From positions 1 through 12,078 of the forward strand of contig JAXHVA010000116.1 in assembly GCA_034189035.1 (NCBI GenBank): 12,078 nucleotides of DNA, read 5' to 3'. Position numbers and translations under genes: made by a program. The notes below the pieces were generated by a model. It had not been told where the DNA came from and searched no databases. It worked only from the letters and a program-made list of their open reading frames with translations. The number at the start of each line of letters is the position of its first letter. Positions within the stretch are counted from its first letter, which is position 1. This document shows, one piece after another, positions 1 to 6,588 of this stretch. This DNA is from JAUXFK01 sp034189035 (GTDB lineage Bacteria; Desulfobacterota; UBA8473).

Positions 1-10
1 TCTTTTTAAC

Positions 11-25
11 GGGGGGGGGGGGGGG
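11..25. repeat. 15-nt poly-G homopolymer run
   Basis: Fifteen consecutive G residues are seen directly. No gene spans the tract with confidence. Such runs are prone to slippage in replication and to length errors in sequencing, so the exact count is uncertain. A shorter 9-G run occurs at 3000-3008. Confidence 0.9.
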
Positions 26-26
26 T

Positions 27-152
27 AATTATAGCCCCCTATTGATTTTCGTTATATCTTATATCATCCTTGCCGACATGCTTCTCCTACTGGTAAACTG
101 TTTCTCGTATGGAGTTCTTGTTATTATCGCACTTGGAGGGCTCATGCCTTAA
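27..152 (+). pseudogene. Hydrophobic C-terminal remnant of an unidentified membrane protein
   Basis: An open frame begins after the poly-G run and ends at TAA 150-152. It encodes about 41 residues that are almost entirely hydrophobic, with two stretches that could be membrane helices (around LLIFVISYIILADMLLLLV and GVLVIIALGGLMP). No start codon with a ribosome binding site is evident, so it would be the 3' end of a gene cut off by the window edge or broken at the G run. An alternative is a 24-codon ORF from ATG 78. The frame is the same as that of the small membrane ORF at 216, separated from it by this stop. I do not recognise the family and this may be non-coding. Confidence 0.25.
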
Positions 153-215
153 AAAGCTCGGGTTTGGTACCTTCACAACCTATATTGTACCAGACCCTCC
201 TATTACCTTATCATT

Positions 216-804
216 ATGGTATTTAATGACATTTTGGTATTATACTTGACATTTACTGCTGTAATTTTGATCTCAGCTTTTCTCATTACCTCTGTGAGGG
301 TGTTCCTGAGAATCAAGGCAAGGGGTATCCTTGAAGTTTCCCATGAACTTGACTCAATTAGTACTAAATTGGCCGCTCTTTATGAGATGATAAAGTAGAT
401 GGATTCTCATCTGATCTCAAAGAACTTATGGAATTGGCAACCCGAAATGCAATAAAGATTGTGGGCGTTAAAGGGTATTCTATCATGCTTTTGAATGATG
501 ATAGAAGGACACTTAGATTCGTCTCTGTATATGGCTTAATTAGGGAAAGCATATCTAACAAGACAAAGACATAGAAAAAAGCCCTGTCAATCTCAGAGTA
601 ATTCAGGACGATCCTTATACGGTTGGCAATATTGATCAAAAGGACTCCTTTCAATATCCAGAAGATACACAAGGAGAGGGGCTCAACTCAATATTATATC
701 TGCCACTTCGAACAGAGGAAGACTCAACCGGAATTTTCTGTGTCTATAGTGAAAAGATTTATCAATTCAATGAAGAAGACATAAAGTCTTGGGGAAAAGG
801 ATGA
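216..804 (+). pseudogene. Membrane-anchored GAF-domain protein, broken by two frameshifts
   Basis: Three consecutive frames together read as one protein. Residues 1-60 (216-398) have a membrane helix at about residues 6-30 followed by an amphipathic helix. The frame then changes near 385-395 to one carrying KELMELATRNAIKIVGVKGY and SIMLLNDDRRTLRFVSVYGL, and it stops at TAG 572-574. The frame changes again near 555-570 to one carrying DIEKSPVN, a DDP motif, a QYPED motif and NSILYLPLR, ending at TGA 802-804. These blocks match the usual order of a GAF domain: helix, core strand, the SPV...DDP...QYP loop, the SILYLPL strand, and FNEEDI at the end. GAF proteins of this type sense small ligands or redox state, but no output domain survives. 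The last GAF helix is missing and the frame runs straight into hypE sequence, which indicates a deletion. No convincing ribosome binding site precedes 216. The GAF assignment is firm; the function is unknown and the gene is almost certainly dead. Confidence 0.75.
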
Positions 805-1687
805 TGGGGCATTAATTACAAATAGGAGGTGAAAGGCTTGCCTTTACCACCGACTCCTATGTGGTAAAACCCATTTTTTTCCCAGGAGGATATATCGTAA
901 GACTCTCTGTATGGGGTACAGTGAATGACCTTGCTGTCATAGGGACAGAATTTCTTTTTATCTCCTGCGGTTTAATCATTGGGGGGAGTGGAGCGGGGAA
1001 TCCTTGAAAGGATAACCTTTTCCATGGCGGAAGCAACACGTAATGCTAATGCAGCCGAGGTCCCCGGTGATATAAAGCTAGTCGAGAGGGGAGGTGCCGA
1101 TAGTATGTACATCAATACCTCAGGTATGGGGAGGATGAAAAGAGAGCTCTCAGTAAAGAAGATCGAGTCTGGGGATAGGATCATTCTCTCAGGAAGCATT
1201 GGGGAATATGAGATTTCGGTACTTTTAGCAAGGAAAAATTTCCATTGCAGTCCCAAGTAATAAGTGATATAGCCCATTTAAGCCGTATTGTAGCTGAGAT
1301 TTCAGATGTAAACGGAATAAAATTTATGAGAGATCCTACAAGGGGCGGACTGGCTACCACCCTGAATGAGATAGTGGAAGGGAAAAACTTCGGGATCATC
1401 GTTGAGGAAGAGAAGATAATGATCTCGGATGGAGTATCAGCGGTCTGTGAGTTCCTTGGACTTGGCCATTTATACCTAGCTAATGATGGGAAAATTGTGG
1501 TGATAGTGAAAAGGACCGTGCCAGTGAGGTACTCAAAAGGATGAGGGAGAATCCCAGAGGAAGGGGAAGCGAGATTATAGGTGAAGTTATCACAGAGTTA
1601 AACGGCAGGGTCTGTCTTAAGACAAGAATTGGTGGGAGAAGAATCCTGGATATGCCAGCAGGTGATCAACTTCCAAGGATATGTTAG
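800..1687 (+). pseudogene. hypE: hypE pseudogene (hydrogenase maturation protein HypE), N-truncated, multiple frameshifts
   Basis: HypE dehydrates the carbamoylated C-terminal cysteine to a thiocyanate and so supplies the cyanide ligand of [NiFe]-hydrogenases. The conserved blocks are all present in order but in changing frames. They are DDGALI (800-820); GGERLAFTTDSYVV, FFPGG and GTVNDLAVIG (825-980); ILERITFSMAEATRNA, GDIKLVERGGAD and INTSGMG (979-1240); IKFMRDPTRGGLATTLNEI, CEFLGLGHLYLAND and GK (1245-1500); and IIGEVI, RRILDMPAGDQLPRIC and the stop (1502-1687). Frame changes lie near 820, 981-986 (a six-G run), about 1240 and about 1500. The GDTK motif reads GDIK. The terminal PRIC, whose cysteine carries the modification, is intact. 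About 35-45 N-terminal residues, including the usual HGSGG region, are absent because the gene is joined to the GAF remnant. No other hyp or hydrogenase gene is visible. The identity is very secure and the gene is not functional as it stands. Confidence 0.93.
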
Positions 1688-1711
1688 ATAGATCTGAAAA
1701 GAGTTCTTGAA

Positions 1712-2134
1712 ATGTTGATAAGATACTGGATGACTATGAATGTTGTTACCATCGATAAGGATGCATCCATACAAGACGCTGTCAGGCTGCTCAGGAAAAA
1801 TAACATCAGACATCTGCCTGTTATGAAAAGAGGGAAATTGGAGGGTATTATCACCGAGTCGGATATTTTTGAAGTCCTTGTCAGTATGACCGGGGTTCGC
1901 CAGGGGGGTATCCAGTTTGCATTTTACATAATAGACAAACCCGATTTTGTCAGAGAAATCCTGTATATTTTACGTTCATACGGAGGGCGCATGGTGAGCA
2001 TTTTAAATTCATATCAACGGGCAGAGGAAGGCCGGTGCTATGTATAAATTAGGATGAAAAACATCGATCAAGATAAACTAAAATCATTGAAGGATAGGTT
2101 GCACAAATATCATTTAATTCACATAGTATACTGA
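1712..2134 (+). pseudogene. AcuB-like CBS-ACT protein, single CBS unit, interrupted by an in-frame TAA
   Basis: The ORF from ATG 1712 encodes 111 residues. Residues 1-56 form a CBS unit (MLIRYWMT, then IRHLPVMKRGKLEGIITESD). After the linker FEVLVSMTGVRQGGIQ comes an ACT-like domain (VREILYILRSYGGRMVSILN). TAA at 2045-2047 ends the frame, but the same frame continues for 28 more codons (IRMKNIDQDKLKSLKDRLHK onward) to TGA 2132-2134, which is the expected end of the ACT domain. A single change from a tyrosine codon (VYIRMK) would explain the stop. AcuB-type proteins normally have two CBS units before the ACT domain. Here one is missing, as if CBS1 and CBS2 had recombined. CBS pairs bind adenosine nucleotides and regulate partner proteins; no partner is evident. 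The ribosome binding site is weak. The 111-residue product could still be made, but it would lack the end of the ACT fold. Confidence 0.75.
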
Positions 2135-2135
2135 T

Positions 2136-2284
2136 GATCAGAACCATCCGAAGATAAACCTTGACAGTTCGAAACACATTGTTGATGAGGTTATAGATGC
2201 TTGTATGAGGTTTTTGGTGAAGAGGGGCGAGGGCTTCCAGCGCATCCGCTATATATGGAAGATATCTTGCGCAAGGTACTCTGA
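2136..2284 (+). pseudogene. Unidentified coding remnant in two frames
   Basis: Two adjacent frames look protein-like. The frame from 2136 reads HPKINLDSSKHIVDEVIDA up to about 2200. A shifted frame from 2201 reads LYEVFGEEGRGLPAHPLYME and DILRKVL, and stops at TGA 2282-2284. Together they suggest the C-terminal helices of a soluble protein with one frameshift. There is no start codon with a ribosome binding site, and I do not recognise the family. It lies between a broken CBS-ACT gene and an intact uspA, in keeping with the general decay of this flank. From 2285 to 2408 I see nothing beyond the uspA leader. Confidence 0.3.
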
Positions 2285-2408
2285 GATCCTGTTTCGGCTT
2301 TATGGATTCCGCAGAAGGCTAAGATTTTCACTTGTTCGCATTCGATCGTTGTGAAGATTCGTTTTGGTCGTTTGACAATAAATAAATACAGGAAAGGGGG
2401 GAATTCCT

Positions 2409-2873
2409 ATGGAAAAGAAATACAAGCATATTCTAGTGCCTCTCGACGAGTCAAAACTCGCCGAAGTGGCACTGATAGATGCTGCTTACCTTGCGAAACT
2501 CTGTGAGGCTGAAGTCACTTTGCTTCGAGTGATACGTCCCATAAATGATGTCATTAAACTTGACGAACACAATGCGATCTTTATCGATGAGCAGTGGCAG
2601 ATTAAGACAAATAGAGGCAAAGAGTATCTGAAATCGGTAAGCAAAAAGCTGAAAAGCGAGTCAATCGAGGTTCATAATGTTGTTGAAACAGGCCCTGCTG
2701 CAGAGACCATTATAGAATTCGCACACAAAGGTAATATTGACATCATCGTGATGGCAACACACGGGCGTTCAGGTATCAAACGATGGGTTTACGGTAGCGT
2801 AGCTGACAAAGTTTTACGAGGTGCGCATCTTCCAATTCTCCTTGTACGGGCATACCCCGAGGAAGAAATTTGA
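2409..2873 (+). CDS. Universal stress protein, UspA family
   Basis: This is an intact 154-residue protein, the normal length for a single-domain Usp. The N-terminal strand YKHILVPLDESKLAEVAL carries the conserved Asp-13 near the nucleotide pocket. The C-terminal half holds the ATP-binding pattern: MATHGRSG (115-122), then YGSVADKVLRGAHLPILLVR (128-147). It fits (A/G)-2X-G-9X-GS, typical of the ATP-binding MJ0577-like group rather than of E. coli UspA. The start is ATG 2409, preceded by a strong purine tract (AGGAAAGGGGGG, ending at 2401). Proteins of this family are cytoplasmic and dimeric and respond to starvation, energy or redox stress; the target is not predictable here. It is the only intact gene in the left flank and stands alone, with a 600-bp gap before the ATPase operon. 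Identity is very secure; the role is generic. Confidence 0.95.
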   Translation: MEKKYKHILVPLDESKLAEVALIDAAYLAKLCEAEVTLLRVIRPINDVIKLDEHNAIFIDEQWQIKTNRGKEYLKSVSKKLKSESIEVHNVVETGPAAETIIEFAHKGNIDIIVMATHGRSGIKRWVYGSVADKVLRGAHLPILLVRAYPEEEI

Positions 2874-2999
2874 AAGTTAATGACAGATAGTGAAGTTTAT
2901 TAATCCTTACAAGATGAAGATGAAGGATGTAAAGAGAGGATTTGATTGCTGATTTAATGTTTCAATTAAACCTGAACACTTTAAGATAGTATTGACTTA

Positions 3000-3008
3000 G
3001 GGGGGGGG
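3000..3008. repeat. 9-nt poly-G run
   Basis: Nine consecutive G residues sit just before the palindromic element at 3025-3218. The run is intergenic. It may vary in length or be a sequencing slip. Confidence 0.85.
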
Positions 3009-3024
3009 TAGTGTCAAGATTGGT

Positions 3025-3218
3025 TGTTGCCCAAAAGAAAAATTCCTTTGAGCGGTCATCAAAAGGTTTTTTATTTATAAGTCTTGGCGAAGCGGAAGTT
3101 TAGCTATTTCAAATGTTTGAGCTCCATTGAGCCAGTTTTGAAATCGCCTGGACCAAGCCTTAGATTTATAAAAAAACATTTTGGGCAAAGCAAAAAGGGA
3201 TTATTCTTTTAGGCAACA
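3025..3218. repeat. ~195-bp imperfect palindrome, probable MITE or IS remnant
   Basis: The left arm, 3025-3087, begins TGTTGCCCAAAAGAAAAATT. The reverse complement of the right arm, 3153-3218, begins TGTTGCCTAAAAGAATAATC. The match continues with interruptions through CCTTT, CAAAA, GTTTTTT, TATAA and TTGG. Inside the roughly 65-nt centre a second pair, ATTTCAAA (3106-3113) and TTTGAAAT (3137-3144), pairs again, so the whole stretch could fold into one long hairpin. There is no ORF of useful size. Terminal inverted repeats with no coding content fit a miniature inverted-repeat element or an internally deleted IS. I could not identify a target-site duplication or the parent family. The position is intergenic, 284 bp upstream of the ATPase operon. 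Confidence 0.6.
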
Positions 3219-3501
3219 GCCCTAAGAGTTTTGTGTAAATTTTTTACAAATCTGATCGATTCTCAATTCTTTAAAGAATGGTAGATTGTTAATATTTTTC
3301 CAAGCTCGAGATAATTTTGCTCTTGAACTCAACCAAAATTAATGTTACTACTAACTCTTCCAAAAAATTACCTTTTAATTCCCTTTTTAAAACCTTCATA
3401 ATAGATTCTTACAAGGTTTATTAGGAAAACATAACCCCATCATACGTAAATTACCCAATACAAAACTGTTACCATTGCATCCTATTCATTTGAGGAAAAA
3501 G
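3219..3501 (+). promoter_or_regulatory. AT-rich leader upstream of the ATPase operon
   Basis: These 283 bp have no credible ORF. They contain a 14-bp perfect palindrome, ATTCTTTAAAGAAT (3266-3279), which could be an operator or a small hairpin. The best sigma70-like match I see is TTGAAC (3323-3328) with a 17-nt spacer to a poor TACTAC (3346-3351), and I do not regard it as established. The operon promoter probably lies here, because the preceding element and uspA are separated from atpE by a long gap. A ribosome binding site, GAGG (3492-3495), precedes ATG 3502. Confidence 0.35.
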
Positions 3502-4158
3502 ATGAAAACAAAGGAAATACCCGAGACAAACTTAGATGGGCTCATCCGGAGGATCAAGGAAGAAGGCTTGGAAGAGGCCAGGAAAAAGACGAAAGAGATT
3601 ACCGTTTCTGCAGAGGAGAGGGCCTCTGAGGTTGTAGAAGAGGCCAGGGAGGAAGCAGAAGCAATCCTGAAAGAGGCCGAAGAAGCGAGAAAAAGAGAAG
3701 AGGAAGCGGGTAAAAAAGCCCTGAAACAGGCTGCCAGGGATACTGTCCTTCGTGTCAAGGAGTCTCTGATGCAGATATTCGACATTGTCCTGAAAGAAGA
3801 AACGGGAAAGATTCTCTCTGGAAAGGAACTTGAGAAAATAATCATCCGTGTTATTGACGGATGGATAAAAGACAGAGACGAAGGAGTTCAATTGGAGATA
3901 TTGCTCAATGAAAAAGAGAGAAAAACTCTCGAGGATTTCTTTCTTTCCAAATATAAACAGAAATTAAAAACAGGCATAGAAGTGAATGTTCATCCCAGAA
4001 TAGAAAAAGGATTTCATGTGGGGGAAAAAGGGAATAATTTCTACTACGACTTTACGGACGAGGGAATTTCTGATGTTCTTGCAGCTTATCTGACCCCAAA
4101 ACTAGCGGAGATTCTTGATTCTGGCAAAGAAAGAAAAGAAGGAAAAGAAAGAGAGTGA
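3502..4158 (+). CDS. atpE: V/A-type ATPase subunit E (peripheral stalk)
   Basis: Subunit E forms the peripheral stalk that holds the A3B3 head against the membrane stator. From ATG 3502 the protein has 218 residues. I chose this start because GAGG lies 6 nt upstream; an in-frame TTG at 3475 adds nine residues but lacks a ribosome binding site. Residues 12-80 are a charged heptad-rich helix full of Glu, Ala, Arg and Lys, as expected for the stalk coiled coil. Residues 85-205 are the globular C-terminal domain, which ends with the family pattern GFHVGEKGNNFYYDFTDEGI and a final helix (LTPKLAEIL). The tail is very rich in Lys and Glu. The stop overlaps the next start by 4 nt (GTGA). It is the first gene of the operon, as in Chlamydia and Borrelia. 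Stalk subunits diverge quickly, so the assignment rests on the C-terminal pattern plus position. Confidence 0.9.
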   Translation: MKTKEIPETNLDGLIRRIKEEGLEEARKKTKEITVSAEERASEVVEEAREEAEAILKEAEEARKREEEAGKKALKQAARDTVLRVKESLMQIFDIVLKEETGKILSGKELEKIIIRVIDGWIKDRDEGVQLEILLNEKERKTLEDFFLSKYKQKLKTGIEVNVHPRIEKGFHVGEKGNNFYYDFTDEGISDVLAAYLTPKLAEILDSGKERKEGKERE

Positions 4159-4724
4159 AACAACGGTACTACTATACAATCAATTCCCTACCTCATCTTT
4201 CCTTTGATAGACCTCTTCCTATTACTGAGAAAGAGTTTCTCGACCGAACACAATCGGAATTAAACTCAAAGGATTTGGACATTCTTAGAACCGCCCGTCT
4301 TCGCCGGACGGAACCCGAAAGAGTATCCATTCATGTATTGAAGCGATGGTATGATTGGGAGAGAGGACTGAGAAACCGGCTTGTCCTTTTGCGAGCAACG
4401 AAGCTCGGGGTTGATCATAAAGAATTCATACAAGCCGGGGATGAGGATGAATCATCTGTTCGATTGGCGGATGAGATTTTTCAAATTGAGTCCCCGGTTG
4501 ATGCGGAACATGCGATCAACAAGGCCAGATGGGATTTTCTTGAAGAACTGGAGCAAGGCCGCTATTTTAATCTGGAAAAGTTGGCTGTTTATTTTCTCAA
4601 GCTTCAGATATTGGAAAGAATATCCCTTTTCAATGAGGAGAAAGGGAGGGAAAGGTTGGTATCCATTTTGGATCAGGTAGTCTCCGTATGGAAGCAGGAG
4701 GGGAAAGTTGGATTCTGCGAATGA
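4155..4724 (+). CDS. DUF2764 family protein of the V-type ATPase operon
   Basis: This 189-residue soluble protein has no signal peptide or membrane segment. The N-terminus YYYTINSLPHLSFDRPLPIT and the following acidic helix match the DUF2764 family, which is found in bacterial V-ATPase operons between atpE and atpA. The remainder is predominantly helical (for example RWYDWERGLRNRLVLLRA and FNLEKLAVYFLKLQILERIS). It occupies the position where archaeal and Thermus/Enterococcus operons carry subunits C and F, and this operon has neither. The inference, from context only, is that it acts as the axle-to-ring connector or another stalk part. The GTG start overlaps the atpE stop by 4 nt and follows the purine-rich GGAAAAGAAAGAGA. 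The stop lies 17 nt inside atpA. The family call is good; the biochemical role is unproven. Confidence 0.85.
   Translation: MKQRYYYTINSLPHLSFDRPLPITEKEFLDRTQSELNSKDLDILRTARLRRTEPERVSIHVLKRWYDWERGLRNRLVLLRATKLGVDHKEFIQAGDEDESSVRLADEIFQIESPVDAEHAINKARWDFLEELEQGRYFNLEKLAVYFLKLQILERISLFNEEKGRERLVSILDQVVSVWKQEGKVGFCE
4696..4710 (+). promoter_or_regulatory. Ribosome binding site that fixes the TTG start of atpA
   Basis: AGGAGGGGAAAG directly precedes TTG 4708-4710. The nearby ATG 4721 is out of the atpA frame and belongs to the GAATGA stop of the previous gene. No in-frame ATG or GTG lies close by, and the family N-terminus (KRGTIIGINGNLITVEF) begins a few residues later. The TTG start is therefore well supported. 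Confidence 0.75.
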
Positions 4725-6588
4725 AAAGAGGGGCACTATAATCGGTATCAACGGGAATTTGATCACCGTTGAATTTCAAGGTGATGTCAGGCAGAACGAA
4801 GTTGGATACGCCGTCCTCGATGAGAAGCGACTCAAGTCGGAAGTGGTCCGGTTGAGAGGGAACAGGGCGGACCTCCAGGTCTTTGAAGATACTTTCGGGC
4901 TCAAGGCAGGAGATGCCGTTGAATTTACGGGGGAACTTCTCTCCGTGGAATTAGGCCCCGGTCTTTTGGGACAGGTCTACGACGGTCTTCAAAACCCCTT
5001 GTATAAACTGGCCGAAGAAGCAGGCTACTTTCTTCCGAGGGGCAGGTATATCACGGCTCTTCCCGAAGATGTTTCATGGAATTTTCAACCGACTGTGAAG
5101 ACCGGGGACATGGTCCGCGCCGGAGACGCCATCGGCGTTGTTCAGGAAGGCATTTTCAATCACAAGATCATGATCCCGTTTCAAATGCAGGGCCGTTACC
5201 AAGTCACGGAAATTTCTCAAGCAGGGGCGTATACGGTTCATGAAAAGATTGCTGTAGTCCAGAGTAAAAGGGGAGAAGAGATACCTTTGAGCATGGTCTT
5301 TGAATGGCCGGTGAAGAGGCCTGTCACTATATATGATGAAAGGCTCGATCCCTCGGAGCCCCTTCTCACAAAAATACGGATCATTGACAGCCTCTTTCCC
5401 ATTGCAAAAGGCGGAACCTACTGCATCCCAGGACCATTCGGTGCAGGAAAGACAGTTCTTCAACAAATCACAAGCAGAAATGCCGAAGTAGATGTAGTGA
5501 TCATAGCGGCATGCGGTGAGAGGGCGGGCGAAGTTGTTGAGACCATCAGAGAGTTTCCTAAGATAGAAGACCCCTATACGGGCAAGTCCCTCATGGAACG
5601 GACAATTATTGTGTGTAATACAAGCTCTATGCCTGTTGCATCCAGAGAGGCATCCGTTTATACGGCAGTCACCATGGGTGAATATTATCGTCAGATGGGT
5701 TTCAATGTTTTGATACTGCCCGATTCCACATCAAGATGGGCGCAAGCAATGAGAGAGAGATCCGGCCGTTTGGAGGAGATCCCTGGAGAAGAGGCATTTC
5801 CGGCTTACCTTGAATCCGTTATTGCTAATTTCTATGAAAGAGCAGGCCTGGTGAAGCTTCGGGACGGAAGTACCGGTTCAATCACAATTGGGGGAACCGT
5901 CAGTCCCGCAGGAGGAAACTTCGAGGAACCGGTGACTCAAGCGACACTCAAGGTAGTGGGCGCTTTTGAAGGACTCTCACGAGAGCGGTCTGATGCCAGA
6001 CGTTATCCCGCGATCGATCCTCTGGAGAGCTGGACAAAATACAAAGGAATCATTGATACGCAATCCAGGCTTGCCATGATTAGCCTCCTCACCCGGGCTA
6101 ATGAGATCGATCAGATGATGAAGGTTGTGGGAGAAGAGGGAACCTCTTTAGGGGATTACATGTTCTATTTGAAGGGCGATTTTTTCGACAGCGTCTATCT
6201 CCAGCAAAACGCTTTTCATCATGTTGACGGGGCAACATCAAAAGAACGCCAAATCAAGGTCTTTTCTTTGATTGAAAGGATAGTTACATCATCCTTTGAA
6301 TTCAAGGACAGGGATAAGGCCAGAGAATTCTTCCAGGATCTGAGGCTGGTATTTCTTGATTATAATGTATCGGAATGGGAATCCAATGGATTTGTTGAAA
6401 ATGAGAATCGAATCCAGGCGATGTTGGAGAAGCACATCCGTGAAGAACCTGAAATAGGGCTATTGAGGAAGAGGCAGAGTCTGATAGAGTCTGATATAGA
6501 TGCCACATTCAGAAGATCTCGACATGCAGCCACCCTCAAACGGGGGAGGTTTACAACAGTGAGTATGGAAGATGAGGAAGATATATAA
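4708..6588 (+). CDS. atpA: V/A-type ATPase catalytic subunit A
   Basis: This is the catalytic subunit of the A3B3 head, hydrolysing or synthesising ATP. At 626 residues it is complete and slightly longer than the usual 580-600. An N-terminal beta-barrel (8-75) is followed by the bulge domain specific to A subunits (about 115-195). The nucleotide-binding domain has the Walker A GPFGAGKT at 242-249 (Lys-248, Thr-249), the catalytic-glutamate motif ACGERAGE (Glu-271), NTSSMPVASREAS (304-316), and the Walker B strand LILPDSTSRWAQAMRE with Asp-339, followed by IPGEEAFPAYLES. The C-terminal helical domain ends in a charged tail (MEDEEDI). All catalytic residues are present, so it should be active. 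It starts with TTG after a strong ribosome binding site, overlaps the DUF2764 gene by 17 nt and overlaps atpB by 17 nt. No frameshift or premature stop occurs, in contrast to the left flank. Confidence 0.98.
   Translation: MDSANEKRGTIIGINGNLITVEFQGDVRQNEVGYAVLDEKRLKSEVVRLRGNRADLQVFEDTFGLKAGDAVEFTGELLSVELGPGLLGQVYDGLQNPLYKLAEEAGYFLPRGRYITALPEDVSWNFQPTVKTGDMVRAGDAIGVVQEGIFNHKIMIPFQMQGRYQVTEISQAGAYTVHEKIAVVQSKRGEEIPLSMVFEWPVKRPVTIYDERLDPSEPLLTKIRIIDSLFPIAKGGTYCIPGPFGAGKTVLQQITSRNAEVDVVIIAACGERAGEVVETIREFPKIEDPYTGKSLMERTIIVCNTSSMPVASREASVYTAVTMGEYYRQMGFNVLILPDSTSRWAQAMRERSGRLEEIPGEEAFPAYLESVIANFYERAGLVKLRDGSTGSITIGGTVSPAGGNFEEPVTQATLKVVGAFEGLSRERSDARRYPAIDPLESWTKYKGIIDTQSRLAMISLLTRANEIDQMMKVVGEEGTSLGDYMFYLKGDFFDSVYLQQNAFHHVDGATSKERQIKVFSLIERIVTSSFEFKDRDKAREFFQDLRLVFLDYNVSEWESNGFVENENRIQAMLEKHIREEPEIGLLRKRQSLIESDIDATFRRSRHAATLKRGRFTTVSMEDEEDI

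Noticed and set aside
2372..2377. TTGACA as a -35 box for uspA
   Set aside because: No -10-like sequence lies at the right distance; that position is the ribosome binding site itself.
3323..3351. TTGAAC-17-TACTAC as the operon promoter
   Set aside because: The -10 part is a poor match; it is kept only as a weak possibility within the leader entry.
3486..3891. Two overlapping minus-strand ORFs of 119 codons opposite atpE
   Set aside because: They are Ser/Phe-rich shadows of the Glu/Lys-rich coiled coil of subunit E.
5074..5466. 130-codon minus-strand ORF inside atpA
   Set aside because: It is a shadow of the A subunit in a conserved coding region, with no family resemblance and no ribosome binding site.
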